Shown one piece after another: positions 42,001 through 53,297 of a stretch of 64,000 bases of DNA. Position 1 is the stretch's first letter; each line of letters starts with the position of its first letter. This DNA comes from Tomocerus qinae. Lineage: Eukaryota > Arthropoda > Collembola > Entomobryomorpha > Tomoceridae. The stretch covers positions 39,783,909 to 39,847,908 of the forward strand of contig CM034547.1 in assembly GCA_020055645.1 (NCBI GenBank), written 5' to 3'. The notes below the pieces were generated by a model that was not told where the DNA came from, ran no database searches, and saw only the letters and a program-made list of their open reading frames with translations. Made by a program: the position numbers and the translations under genes.

Positions 42001-45000
42001 AGATAGCTTATTTCAAACGTTTTCTTTAGCTTAGTTTTTCATCTTGAAATGGTGTAAGTCTTGGAAGGAGACAGGAAAAGCTCTATAGAAAAGTAAATTG
42101 ATTTTCGTGTTTGCCATGTAAGTGGCCGACATGAAAGATTGGGGAACCATAAAAATTAAAATTAGATGCTTGGTGAAGGGATTTGATCGAATTAAATAGC
42201 AGTGAAGGAAAGCGTGTACGAGGCTATTAATGTTTAATGATTTTGTTTTATGACATGAAAGAGAGATAAATAGACCGTGTATACGAGCTATACTTATGGA
42301 ACTTCTAACACTGGATAACTGGTGAGGATGTACTAATAACATATTAGTCTGACTCGTTGAACTCGGGAATCTCGCCAGAAAACGTCAACTGTTTTTCATG
42401 CCAATCAATTAATATCATCTCATTCCCCGCAAACAATATATTCCCAATTCTAAATAATAATCCTCTTCGTCCCCAACTCAATCAGCCAGGGGTGGAAAAA
42501 CTTTTCCCAGGCATCAAAAATCATGTACTGCTCGGAAGTCGAAATTTCCGTTCAGGAAATTTTATAAGACGCTTTATTTTTTCCTTACCTGTTTTTTGAG
42601 ATATTTTTCTGCTAGTTAATAGTTAAAATTAAATGGAGGAATATAGGAGCCATTTTCAGAATTGAAACAGGGAGTTTAAAAAAACCTAATTTTTGAAATC
42701 CCATTGAATCAATGACCAAAAGAAATTGTCTTCGCTTTCTGTACTCTGGAAATAGTTTTTCCATCCCCGCCTGCTTCAATTTTATTTTTACATGCATAGG
42801 TTTGCTACTGTCTACTTACTGATTGCCACTAATTCCTTTCCTGTCACTTGAATGAGTAGATTATCAGATTAATCTCTTCATTTACAGTAATCGCTTCATA
42901 AACTTGTACAAGAGAAGATATTATGAAAACCCAACCAGGCAGCTATTATAATAGCTTACGTCAATTTATTAGATAAGATCTTATTAATAAGCTAGGCAGT
43001 ACCGTATTTAGAAGTCGATTTCGGAGGGGGCAATGATATTATAAATTTTGGCTTATTTTGTCTAAATTGAGTCAAAAATAGCCTAATAATCACATAAAAT
43101 CGCGCGAAGCGCGAAATTTTTTTGGTATTTTTAGAAAAAATTTCCCTTTTTCTTGGATTTCGGGGGGGGGGGGGCATTTGCCCCCAATGCCCCCCCTCAA
43201 TACAGCCTTGAGCTAGGTTACTACTCATCCAGAAATTGCGACGCATTTCTGTTAGTTTTATTTTTGGAATCTTCTTTTCTACTTTCTGAATCTTTATCTT
43301 TAATGAATAAACTTAGATAATGAATACCCTGCACTTACTACAAATGTACCCTTTGTTAATCCTGTTCGATTCTATTACGTCATAAACTAACAAATGTTAT
43401 TTTAACTAAAAATAGGTACACAGCGATCTTTGCTGCGTTGTATTCGAGGCACGAACGGAAGTCCAGTTTCGGATCGAAGATGTCAGGGCGAAGAGAAACC
43501 TTTGGGTCAAACTATTCGGTGCAATTTGAAGCCTTGTCCAGCACAGTAAGTCCGTAATTTAACATTCCATGGTTTCCAGTGGGGGAATTACCCATAGTAG
43601 TGGATGCCTCCGATATCGCAATATTATTTCCCAAATGTTACATAAAATGGGGTGGAGAATGTACGAAGGTTGTTGTAGGCATTGTCCCACGGCGCCTCAT
43701 GTCAAACGAAGCTGACTATGTTTATTCGAGGTGAGATATTTGGAAAGCTCTCTGAAAAGATTTAATCAGTCGGCAGATGACTGGAATAGTTCTGCAGTCT
43801 TTTCGTGTAAATAGAATCATAATTTTAACTTCAAGTTGCAATGCAGCAAGAGGAATTTGCATTCTGATCTGCATAGAGAGGAGCTAAATAAACAAATAAA
43901 TGCATTTGGCAAAGAAAAGAGATTTTTCCGTTGGAAGGGTTAGGATTCTTGATCAAGAAATGCAATTGAAATCACTTTACATTCTTCTCTGTCGGAGCCT
44001 CTTTTCTTGTCACACCAAACATTCTCTTTTTGATCTATTTCGGATGACATCACGGAGGGATAACCAATAATACACAATCCTTTGTTCCAACTAATACCCA
44101 ACCAAGTAAAAATTGTCTCAGCCGCCAGTCTAACCCACCCGTCACGCTTCTATTTTTATGCATTTTAATAGCTCGCCTGAGGAAGCTAGCTTAAAGAATT
44201 GCGCAGTCCGTCGCGTCCAAATCTTTCGTCCCCATTATGACTTTATGATAGCTCTCTAATACTTTTTTTGCAAAAATTGTTCACCTGAAGGTGCCAAAAG
44301 CCCTTACAATTTTTTTGAGAATGAATAATGATGATAATAAAATGTGTAGATGGACAGTTGGAACCTGGACAAGTTGTAGTGCCGAATGTGGAGAAGGTTT
44401 ACAGACGAGAACAGTTCACTGTCAACAACGCGTCTCTCCGACGTACACAATGAGAGTTGCCGAAGGGGCGTGTCTGGATGCAACTCCTGAATCTCAAAAA
44501 GCATGTTTCAACAATCCTTGCCATAACTGGGAGACTTCCGAATGGAGTCAGGTATGTTCAACAAACTATCGCAAATAGTTATTCGTTATTCTCCTACCTA
44601 ATATTTTATTTTTATTATAATTTTTTACGAATCTATTTCTACGGGGAAGATATAATTGTATTGCCATCCCTTGCTCATTTCAAAATGATGAAATGAAGCA
44701 GCAAAAATTCTAAAACGATTGGAAAAATATTTTCTCCACTACTTTCACCCAAATTCTGATTTGATTTTCACAGATGAGATTTTTCATAGAAAACCCAGAT
44801 TTTCTAAGATCGTTTTTAAACAAACGATGAACTAATAGTCAAACGAGTCGTCAAATGCTTTGGATGGAAGAATCAGTATATTAAGATAATTTGTCTTTCT
44901 GATTTCAGTGTTCTGCTCGATGCGGGAATGGAATTCGGAGCCGGGTCCTAATTTGCAGAAACGGTAACGGAGAGCGGATCGAGAACAGCGAGTGCGAATT

Positions 45001-46955
45001 GAGAGACAAACCGGCAGAGATCTCGCCCTGTAATATGGGACCATGTGAAGGTGTCGATTGGTTCGTTTCAGAGTGGTCGACGGAATGTTCTCAAAAATGT
45101 GGTGGGGGTCTCCAAACAAGGCATGTCGTATGTTCAGGATTGGATTCTAATGTCACGGAGAGACGAGGACGAAGAGCGGAGCAGAGTCTGCGGAGGAAGA
45201 GCACGCTGACATTATTGACCCTACCGGAGTCGAATACAAACTCCCTGGATGAAGCAATCGGCGGCGAGGACGAAGAAGAGTCAGGAGGCGACTCGACAAC
45301 TTCTGCGGATTTTTTCTGTGATGAAAGTAAAAAACCAACAGAGGAGAGGGAATGCTTCACCGACAGAAATTGCGGAGAACCGAATTGGTTCACGGGGCCT
45401 TGGAGTCAAGTAATAATATTTTTTTCTATTCCCATCTCATCAGCTGATGACATTTCTCTTCACGCTGTTTATTGCCAATTCATTAAGAGTCACTTTTCTC
45501 CTATTAGTCTCCTTCTTGCACCTCAGCCAAATATTTCCGCTGAGTTGTTGCCTACATTCTATTTAATGTCTTACACTTGTCTTGGTGAAAAGTAAATAAG
45601 CTGCATCTCTAAACCGAGAGCTAATAACTAATCATGTCATTACTGTCGAATTATTTCTATTCTAGTGTTCGTTTTCCTGTGGAAATGGCTTGAAAACTCG
45701 TCAAGTACTTTGTGTTCTCTTCAATCGGGGAAAATTCAAGGTTGTAGACGACACACTTTGCTCTGCATCATCTAGACCTGAAGAAAAAACCGTTTGCAGA
45801 AACGACAACAAGTGTCCTTCACGGTGGTTCACCACAGAATGGGCAGAGGTACAGCCTAGTTTTCCCTCTTTAACTGTCTTCCTAATCAGAAATTAATTAA
45901 GTAAAAGCTAAACTAATGTCCCATCCCCTCTAAAGTCAATAGTATAGATGATATAAAACACAACTAGATAAATATTTAAACAGAAAGGGTATTCTACATT
46001 TCATTTTCCGATATTATGGTTCGGCCTTCTGGTCTATGAATGAATTTTCAAGGAAAATGAGATCTTTTCTCCCAACAAACTTAGTTTGACTTATTTTTCT
46101 CAAATAAGGGAAAGAAGGCCTTAAAGTTTTCCACTTTACCCATAAGTATAAAAATTAAAACAGTTATAATATAGTAGTTAATAACTTAATTTTTCCCCAA
46201 TTTAGTGTTCTGTGCCATGTGGAGGCGGAGTTCAGAAGAGGAGTGTGAGTTGTCGCGGAGTGAACTGGACACGGAGTTCGTCGCATTGTCTGGATGGTGA
46301 CCGACCGATTGAGCGACGGTCGTGCAACGAACAAAAATGCCCGGCTGGTGGCAGTTCGATTACAGACACCAGTGGAATGGTCAAGGACAATCCCCGACCA
46401 CTCCTCCACGCAGAACGTTTTCCAACAAGTACAAATTCAAGTAGCCGTTCTTCTAACACAAACAGTCGTCCTGAAGGTGCCACTCGGTTCCTCTCCAGTC
46501 CCCTCCAAAATCACAGCCATTCCCTAGAACCCAACGAAGAGCCAGAAGGTAGACCCATTAATACGCATTTTCATTTTATTTATTTACGCAGTCAATTCTC
46601 TAAGAGATTATTTACAAACCCGATGCAAATATCGAAAACTTTTCGTCCCAGATAAAGTACAACACAATTTGTCCTATTGAGAAAATTCCACTGAATTCGT
46701 TCTGCACGAAAAGTTTTCCTAAAACTCCCGGACAGAAATCAGACAGAATTATAAAACTTTTGATAGAAATTCTTGTGTGATAAAATACTTTTCGGTAACT
46801 GTGAGGTAAAACAATATTTGTTAAAAGAATATTTGTTGATTACAGATGGGGAGTGCAGTGATCAGTACCGAAACTGCCCTTTGGTCGTTCAAGCCCGTTT
46901 GTGTCGCTACAAGTATTATCGCACTGTTTGCTGTAGTGCATGTTCCGATAATTAG
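33038..46955 (+). CDS. ADAMTS-like secreted matrix protein (THSD4/ADAMTSL4/papilin group), 10 exons, 5' end missing
   Basis: Exons: 33038-33151, 36162-36252, 39287-39453, 39916-40387, 43416-43545, 44350-44551, 44909-45409, 45666-45848, 46206-46548, 46846-46955 (stop TAG). All have GT-AG borders and all phases agree, giving 770 residues. In order they encode: the end of the cysteine-rich domain ([20 protein letters not shown]), the spacer ([52 protein letters not shown]), a Pro/Ser/Gly linker, six thrombospondin type-1 repeats and a PLAC domain. The NPGIKYEY motif and lack of Kunitz or Ig domains before PLAC point to the ADAMTSL4/THSD4 or insect 'lonely heart' type. Known relatives lack protease activity and organise extracellular matrix (fibrillin or collagen networks). 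No metalloprotease domain is visible, but the N-terminal exons are unaccounted for, so an ADAMTS protease is not fully excluded. Confidence 0.9.
33766..33891. repeat. Small fold-back element in an ADAMTS-like gene intron
   Basis: Arms of about 50 nt begin AATATATCAT and end in the reverse complement ATGATATATT. They share CTCAATCCACTTTT on the left, read as AAAAGTGGATTGAG on the right. Several mismatches are present. It has no coding capacity and lies directly left of a larger inverted-repeat element. Confidence 0.65.
33935..34890. mobile_element. 956-bp DNA element with 25-bp perfect terminal inverted repeats
   Basis: The left end is GGGGAGACTGGGGATAGTG followed by TACGAA. The right end is the exact reverse complement. 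The sub-motif GGGGATAGTGTACGAA is repeated in tandem at the left end and recurs inside in both orientations (near 34308-34325 and 34645-34705), a sub-terminal repeat pattern seen in transposons that bind their transposase at several sites. Longest internal frame is 94 codons (- strand, 34512-34796) with no transposase features, so it appears non-autonomous. Flanks share only TT, so the superfamily is unresolved. Confidence 0.75.
36558..36738. mobile_element. Probable diverged relative of the hAT-type MITE
   Basis: The right end, read on the - strand, is CAGAACTGGCACTTGAGTTG followed by AAATATTTC. This matches the start of the element at 27879 (CAGACATGGCACTTGAAA). The left end begins CAG and runs into CTTGAAAGAATTGAAATAAA, again like 27879. 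Internal GAAATATTTC and TTATTTC words agree. No 8-bp duplication survives, so it is older or its ends are misplaced. It lies in the intron between exons 36162-36252 and 39287-39453. Confidence 0.45.
39990..40335 (+). other. Proline/serine/glycine-rich linker of the ADAMTS-like protein
   Basis: Within exon 39916-40387, about 115 residues between the spacer and the first C-terminal TSR are low in complexity. They run from an alternating Pro/Ile/Ala stretch ([11 protein letters not shown]) through Ser/Gly/Pro-rich sequence ([18 protein letters not shown]) to a His/Arg cluster ([15 protein letters not shown]). No cysteines occur here. The ARRRNH segment resembles a furin-type basic site, but that is only a motif-level remark. 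Such linkers vary strongly between species. Confidence 0.8.
42483..42773. repeat. Imperfect inverted repeat in intron
   Basis: Left segment (42483-42518) contains GGGGTGGAAAAACTTTTCCCAG. Right segment (42737-42773), reverse-complemented, contains GGGGATGGAAAAACTATTTCC. About 36 nt per arm align with several mismatches around a 220-nt centre. Probably a decayed fold-back element or two inverted copies of one repeat. Confidence 0.4.
42997..43210. mobile_element. G-run/CGCGCGAAGCGCG MITE, copy 1, with 7-bp target duplication
   Basis: The 214-bp element is flanked by AGCTAGG on both sides (42990-42996 and 43211-43217). Ends are CAGTACCGTATTT and, reverse-complemented from the right, CAAGGCTGTATTG, which are imperfect inverted repeats. 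Inside lie CGCGCGAAGCGCGAAA and a run of about a dozen G followed by CATTTGCCCCCAATGCCCCCC. It shares almost its whole length, in opposite orientation, with 53298-53548. Probably hAT-like given duplication length, but with a 7-bp rather than a perfect 8-bp duplication. Confidence 0.7.
46846..46955 (+). other. PLAC domain exon and C-terminus
   Basis: The last exon encodes [20 protein letters not shown] and then [15 protein letters not shown] followed by TAG. The six-cysteine spacing (C..C....C...CC..C) and the final CCxxC are the PLAC (protease and lacunin) signature that ends papilin, ADAMTSL and several ADAMTS proteins. The Asp/Gly-opening codon is split, with the first base in the previous exon. 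A weak ATTAAA lies about 30 bp after the stop; no AATAAA was seen close by. Confidence 0.9.
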
Positions 46956-49630
46956 TTCCGCATACACCACCAATTTATTATTTAATTAAATTAGTTATTA
47001 TGTACCATAAATTATTAGTAGCTTCACCATTTCATATTATACGCCGTATATTTATTCTCCTCTCTCACTTTCTAGCGTCAACTTCAAAAATGTCCGACAA
47101 AAAACAGAGACTAAAATGTAAATAGACTAAACTATGTCTACAAATTAGAAAATTCCGCCTAACTCTCCAGTTCGGGCATTTATCCCACCCCTTTTACCCT
47201 CTCACCACCGCCATTACGTGCCAGAATGTACTTATTCAAAGTTAAAGTTATCAACGCATATTGTATTTCTTTTTAATATATAGTCAACAGAAGGAATTTA
47301 ATCAACAAAAATTTTTAAAGATTATGTAGACTGAATTCTGCTGGAGTTCAAAAAATATGATATGCGTTTGCGAATTTTTATTCGATTGAGAAGGGCTAGT
47401 GGCGTAGGTTTAGGGGTGGTGAGAGGACAGTACTTTACCCTCACCCCACAATTCATCTATCATCAGTACACGATTTAATTTTAATACTACTACGTCAATT
47501 GCCAGCATGCATGTAGGATAATATAAAAGGAGATATTTAAGATGAGAATTTAAATTAGAAATAATGTCCGTATGTGGAAGATTAAATTGATTGTAATTGG
47601 ATGGAAAAAAATTCCCTGCCCTATTTGGATTAAAATTCGACTGCATCAACGCTGGGCAAGTTTGTATAGCAAATTAAAATCCATTTATTACAAGGGTACT
47701 CATCACGCTTTACCAATTTACCCGTGATTAAAATACATTAAAATCTTAATTGTGAATAGTGCTAATATTAAGTACCTATGTAGTACAATATTTAAGTAGG
47801 CATAAGTATGTTTGAGGTGCAGTTAAGGTGCAAAGTCAAAATTACTAACTAGGTGCTCCCATTTCCACAATAAGCTACTATAAAGACAGGGCATAATATA
47901 TTAATTATTACAGGTGGAACTTCTAGAAGTTAATTAAACTACCTAATTAAAATTCTAGCGGTAACCCTCAGCTCAGGCTTTCTAAACATAATTTTTCTCC
48001 GTCTCATCTTCAATCTAGTACTATTACAACGGCAGTCATTTACTTAAAAATCCAAAATATGTTTTGGAGAAACTAATATACATTTATCTTTGAACAAGAC
48101 ATATTTTCATACTCTATGCTTCATCCACCACCAATCACCAAGGAATTATAGGCACTCTCTATTTTGACATTTTGGCTTCAAAAGTATTTCGTAAAACGGG
48201 TCACATTGTCAGCCATAAAATATGTTTTGTTTGCTCTACATTTATAATTATTGCTCTAATTAATAATTGCTGAAACGTTTTATATGCATACATTTTGTAT
48301 CTTATCGAGTGTAGTCTATTTTGCTTGTACTTATAGAGTTAATCATTTGTATTATGTAACAGCCTTATCAGTTTTATCGTTTTAGACGAATAATTTGACA
48401 TCATCGGACACTTTATTTGCTATGCTCGTAGTGTGTATACATAATCTGATAGAATGAAGAATCTTATTATTCACAATTAATTTACTGGGATATTTTTAAT
48501 CCATAAAATCCACGTAAGTAATGCTACATTATATTATATTTAAATACAATCACAATTTGATGTTTAGAAGATGATTCTGCAGTTTTCTATCGGCTATAGG
48601 GATTACTTACTATCCATAAAAGTGTCTACAGCTTGGTCATTGGTCTGCATTTAAAAATTGTTGGTATATATACTTAATTCAATTTCAAATACATAGTTTA
48701 CTAATTATTTCACATAGAACCTTAAAAAGTGACACAATTCTGTCTCAGGGGCAAGACAGGAATCTTGACATGACAATTTTAATGGTAAATACTGCCTCAA
48801 AAAAAGCGTGCAGGTATGCGCATGCGTACTTTCACTTGTGCAGTAATCTAGTAAATAATAGTTGTAAAATGTAAAAAATTAGTATAGAATTAGTTGTAGT
48901 CCATCCTTCCAAATTCGATTTACTGACTAAGTTTCAGAATACCAGGATTGGGAGGCGCTTGAATTTGAATTCTGGTATCAACATTTTTTATATTGGTACC
49001 CAACTACCTCATTAATCTAACAAGATGTAGTAGTCGCATAAAAATAGAGGAAACATCTCGGATATAAATAAAGCTTTTACATAATATTATATCGATTAGT
49101 ATTGAAAAGTAGAAAACAGTAGGCAAAGTTAACCTTATAAAATTTGGATATAAATTTAGGTATCTGAAGGATTGCAGAATGCAGGAACCAAGCGTTTTTT
49201 AATGTTAAGATATCCCTGTTTTAATAAACGTCTGCCAATTGTGTTAGAAAAGGGTACACCAATGAGGGATATCCCACAACAGCGTTAACTTGGTAAAGGG
49301 GCAGAATGACAGAAAATCTATATAATTGAATAGTTAAATTAATTATTGTATTACTCAGTGGTTACTAAATTATCATTCTTATTAGTGATGTAGTAATAAT
49401 AATTCATTATAATAATGTAATAATAATAATGAATGTAATTAATATGCAATAATTATTGTTACATTAGTAATTAAAATTATGTATTGTATAATACAAGCAT
49501 TGTGTTCTATTCTTGTCCCCTAAACTCCCAACTCCCATCATTCAGCATTTAGGTGTCACCGTTTTAATAATTTACAGGGTCCTTCATGTTTATAATTCCT
49601 CGCTCCACAGAATCCTTTAGCTACACGGTA

Positions 49631-49819
49631 CTAAATAGGCCTTCCTCCAGCCGAGCCCTATCTTCTCGTTTTGCATTAAGTTGGTTTTTTACAGTTAGAA
49701 TTTTTTAACTGGATTTTTTGTACCTTGCACCAGATTTGAATAGTTTTTTAACCGTTTAGATTTAAATCCTATGGAATTTTTGAAATTAAGACTCGCAAAC
49801 TCTAGCGAGGCCTATTTAG
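49631..49819. mobile_element. Mariner-type MITE with TA duplication
   Basis: The 189-bp segment starts CTAAATAGGCCT and ends AGGCCTATTTAG, a perfect 12-bp terminal inverted repeat. It is flanked by TA on both sides (49629-49630, 49820-49821). Another base pair of symmetry continues inward (T/C versus G). No coding capacity. Tc1/mariner assignment is by the TA target site. Confidence 0.7.
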
Positions 49820-50794
49820 TATCCAGTCTTTAGAGGATATGATGGGGAAGGGAATAAATAACGATCCAGTAATAATGTCTTTAGCTTTAGGAATTAATGT
49901 TATGTAATTGTGATTGTTTTGATGAACCTAATATTTATTTCTCTCTATTAACAATAATCAGGAGGTAAAGAAAGGGAGTAGGTATTAATTTGATTATAGT
50001 ATTGAATGTAGATAAGTTCTATAAATGTAGGTAATAAAAAGAAGACAGGGGAAATAAGGGAACGGAGAAATTGGACGACGATGGTGACTGGTGACGGTAG
50101 AAGAATTGGAAATAGTTTAATAGTTGATTGTGCTATGCATGTAAAATGTAAAGTCTAGAGAGAAGATTTACCGAGAGCTTTAATTATCCCAAAAAGTCAT
50201 CCGTGACGAGAAGTGCTACATTATTATTGTGTGAGAAATTCATTTAAATGTTGTTCAATTTCAATAAATAAGATAATTTTTTGTAAGCTATTAATACTGG
50301 TTAATTATATTATATGCGTCAGTAATGAAGGTACAATGTGTATGTGTGTATCTCCCTTTAATATTCCGAATGTCAAAGGTTATATTGCAGTATTGCTATT
50401 ACACGCTGCACTATTATTATTATTGTTGATTAATTACGTATTTATGATTTAGTGTGTATTGTGTTGTATATCGTAGTATAGTCGGACCGTTTTTCCAATT
50501 AGGACAAAATGTTAAAATTAATTGTAAATTGTTACTTCAAAAAATTGTATTTGTATGACTATAAATGATTTGAGTGTTTAAATTTGCTAGGAGCCTGCAA
50601 TATAATAGCCTATTATTAATCTGTATTAAATTCTTATTTATCACAATCTATTAAGCTAAATAAATATACACAATCAACGTTTCATTTTATATTTAATGCA
50701 AATCATTTTGACAACAGTTACCTCATATTATCGGTTAAAGTTAAAGTGGTTGCATTCTTGCATTAGGCAGACCATCCGTCCCGTTTTTAAGGAG

Positions 50795-51115
50795 ATCGAT
50801 TTTTACCACTGGCCACTAGCGGGAGAAATGAGACTGGTTTTTTCATATTTCTTTAGGTGGTTTTTACCACTAGCCACTAGTAATAACCAGCTGGATAAAT
50901 GGCAAAAACTGTCGGGAGAAATGAGACTTGTTTTTGCATATTTCTTTAGGTGGTTTTTACCACTGCCGACTGGCGAAAACCACCGAGAGAAATGAGACTG
51001 ATTTTTGCCATTTCTCCTGCTGGTTTTTACCACTGGCAAAAAACAGGAGGAGAAATGCAAAAACCACCGGGAGGAATTACACTGTTTTTTCCGGTGGTTT
51101 TTGGAAATTTCTTCC
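50795..51115. repeat. Diverged tandem repeat with internal inversions
   Basis: The phrase GAGAAATGAGACT recurs at about 50822, 50915 and 50986, each time followed by a T-rich stretch and GGTTTTTACCACT. Spacing is 93 then 71 bp, so unit length varies. Toward the right, CAAAAACCACCGGGAGG faces CCGGTGGTTTTTGG, giving local hairpins. All six frames are partly open through it (several overlapping 60-99-codon frames), which is a repeat artefact. Confidence 0.7.
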
Positions 51116-51244
51116 TTTTTTACTTTCTACTTCAGGTTTTTACTTTTTACACAACAAAATTTTCAAACCACCCCGCAAAAAAGATTAGTTTAACAAAATA
51201 AATAGATCAGAAATTAAAAAAGTTGGACAACTGTGTGTGGAGAA

Positions 51245-52768
51245 TTATAGATTTACAGACGAAATGAGAAGGGATGTTAGAATGTTGAGAGCGGCGTCAA
51301 AACAATCCAACGTGTGTTTGTGTTTGACCACTTGCAAAATTCCATAGCGAACGCCAAAGGCAGTTGTGCTAGCAAGCATTTGGTTACAATATTTTTTACT
51401 TGGAATATCGACTGGCAATTCCATTCGTAATGCATTTAGAGTATCCGAAGAGCTTTTGTAGCACATGGAGTAGGAGAACAATAGAATCGTGACACCGATG
51501 ACAACAATGACAAAGACAATGGCCAGTACTAGCACGTTGCCCACTTCCTCTGCATTTTGCTTCATCAAAGCAAACAGAGCCACAGATGCCATAACCACAA
51601 ACAAATATATAGCAGACGGGACAAATGACCTGACAAGACAATCGTTGAATAATGCATTCAAAATACGTAACCCATTAAACGTCCGAATTTTCTCCACCAA
51701 ACTTGCTTCACTTTTTCTAAAATAAAATCATTTTATCTCATTTGTATTATAAAAACGAAATCAAAAACTATTTCTTGTTGCCATTACCTTATCATATGCA
51801 AATACAAACACGTTCTCGTTGAATATATCATATTGAAGACACACAGGACAGTCAATAAAAATATTCCCGGGGCTGCCAAAAACCAGCATTGTATGAACCT
51901 CAGTGAACTTTCCAACTTGTTCAAATGGAAGAATTCCAAATCTTTAACACTTTCCGCAACAACATGCTTTCCCAGCACGATATAGTATAATAAATACACC
52001 ATTAACAAAGTGGGGATGATGTAGCTTCCAATAAACCATTTCGACAACAACACTTCCCAATAAACGAAAGTTTTGATTCCTGTTTTCTGCCAGCCTTAAA
52101 AATTTATTATTAATTAAATTATAGTAAATGAACTATTATTATGTACTATTATTAATTAATCAATTTTAATATCAAGGGCCGCAACAGGAAAGGGGTAAGA
52201 AATTTGCCTAGCCCAATGGAATTAAAAGTTTGATTAGAAAAAAGTCAAATATTTTTTCTGTACGAAAATGGCATATAATTCGATTTTATGGCTGCGGCCC
52301 TGTTTGACTTTTACCATCAATTAAAATTGGGTATCCTTTTATGCTGATTTGATTTAAAACATGTACAATTTCAGATGATTTAGTCAGAAAATTAGTCCAA
52401 GTGCTTGCAATGGGTATGTACGCTAGGAGACAAAGGAGAATGAGAACAGCTTCGATATTGATATTCTCCCTAGAGCGGAGGAATAGAGCAAATTGTATCG
52501 CTTCGTAGACGATCAAAGCCCAAATAAAGTATTTTTGCACTATTAGAAGAGGCGACAGTGAAACAGCATAAAATGTTTTTACAGATTTGTTGTATTTTAT
52601 TGGAATGTATCCCAATGACATATTGAAATAAAGACCTAACCAATCCAAAATTTCATTTCCACACAAGTTCGTTATATTCGGAACAATTTTCCTGGAGGCA
52701 TTCTTCAAACTATAAACAAGATTGTTGATGACTTCCAATTCCATGCTGCTGATGAATTGGTAATTCAA
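51245..52768 (-). CDS. 7TM gustatory/odorant-receptor-like protein, 3 exons, 410 residues
   Basis: Exons on the - strand: 52315-52768, 51788-52094, 51245-51716 (stop TAA). Borders are GT-AG (donors GTAAAA and GTAATG; acceptors TTTTTAAG and TTTTAG) and phases fit (G|GC and AG|A). The protein has a roughly 65-residue N-terminus, then hydrophobic segments around YFIWALIVYEAIQFALFL, AVLILLCLLAYIPIA, WFIGSYIIPTLLMVYLLYY, CWFLAAPGIFLLTVLCVF, VPSAIYLFVVMASVALFAL, VLAIVFVIVVIGVTILLF and a weaker last one at the C-terminus. Length and layout fit insect-type chemoreceptors. The C-terminal FGVRYGILQVVKHKHTLDCF segment resembles large springtail receptor-like families from memory. The classic TYhhhhhQF ending is absent. 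A TATA-like CTATATAC lies at about 52834. Ligand unknown. Confidence 0.7.
52173..52302. repeat. Possible small inverted-repeat element in the first intron of the 7TM gene
   Basis: CAAGGGCCGCAACAGG near 52173 faces TGGCTGCGGCCCTG near 52302, sharing AGGGCCGCA in inverted orientation, about 130 bp apart. The right end stops 12 bp from the splice donor of exon 1. No target-site duplication was found, so this is tentative. Confidence 0.4.
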
Positions 52769-53297
52769 TAAACAAAATCAATACATTTTCTTATCCTATA
52801 GTCGGCACTAATTCAAAATGTCAGATTCATTTCTATATACAGTACTTATTTTACGGTTGGCATATAAAAGTGACCTCACAGCTCGGCATATTATGATGCA
52901 GCTCCTGCTCTGGCGACTCGGCTATTTAAAAGGATACCTTGACGTAGGTACTTACTAGAGCAAATAATATTAAGTAAATATTTAACATTTAAAGCTAAAG
53001 TTCGTTTTCCTCCATTATCTATCCATGATCTTAATTCTTTAAATCATAATTATGATTAATTATTATTCATCTCCTGTATGATTGATCGAAACATGAACAT
53101 CGAACATGTTCAATAATTCTGTTTTAATTGAGTCATGTACGCTGCTTTTGATGTTACATTGACCATATTTTACGAATGCACTGCATGAATGCGCCAATTA
53201 TTGCGTCCTAAAATAATTGTAAACCCTGGCTCTGTAAGTTATTACCACAACCCTATGCTTTCAGCTGGCAATTTCTGCTTATATTGTACCTATATTG

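Larger units (their letters stand above)
40388..43415 (+). other. 3-kb intron of the ADAMTS-like gene
   Basis: Donor GTCAGT at 40388 and acceptor AAAATAG ending 43415 interrupt the first C-terminal TSR in phase 1. The intron holds an imperfect inverted repeat (42483-42773) and a MITE (42997-43210). Opposed frames of 84 and 107 codons around 40600-40976 show no domain and are taken as noise. Confidence 0.75.
40336..46401 (+). other. Six C-terminal thrombospondin type-1 repeats
   Basis: Repeats start at [16 protein letters not shown] (split by the 40388-43415 intron), [65 protein letters not shown] and [16 protein letters not shown]. Three introns fall at the same place, phase 0 just before the Cys-Ser of a repeat, which suggests the array grew by exon duplication. 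Only repeat 5 (CSFSCGNG) keeps the CxxS/TCxxG consensus for O-fucosylation. Repeat 4 carries an insertion of roughly 60 residues, rich in Arg, Ser and Glu/Asp, before its last cysteines. The acceptor of exon 44350 has a poor pyrimidine tract, but phase and homology fix it. Confidence 0.88.
46956..51244. other. Intergenic region between ADAMTS-like and 7TM genes
   Basis: About 4.3 kb of AT-rich DNA with no supported gene. It contains an ATT-rich microsatellite tract near 49385-49450, a mariner-type MITE (49631-49819) and a diverged tandem/inverted repeat block (50795-51115). Small frames are unremarkable. Confidence 0.6.
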
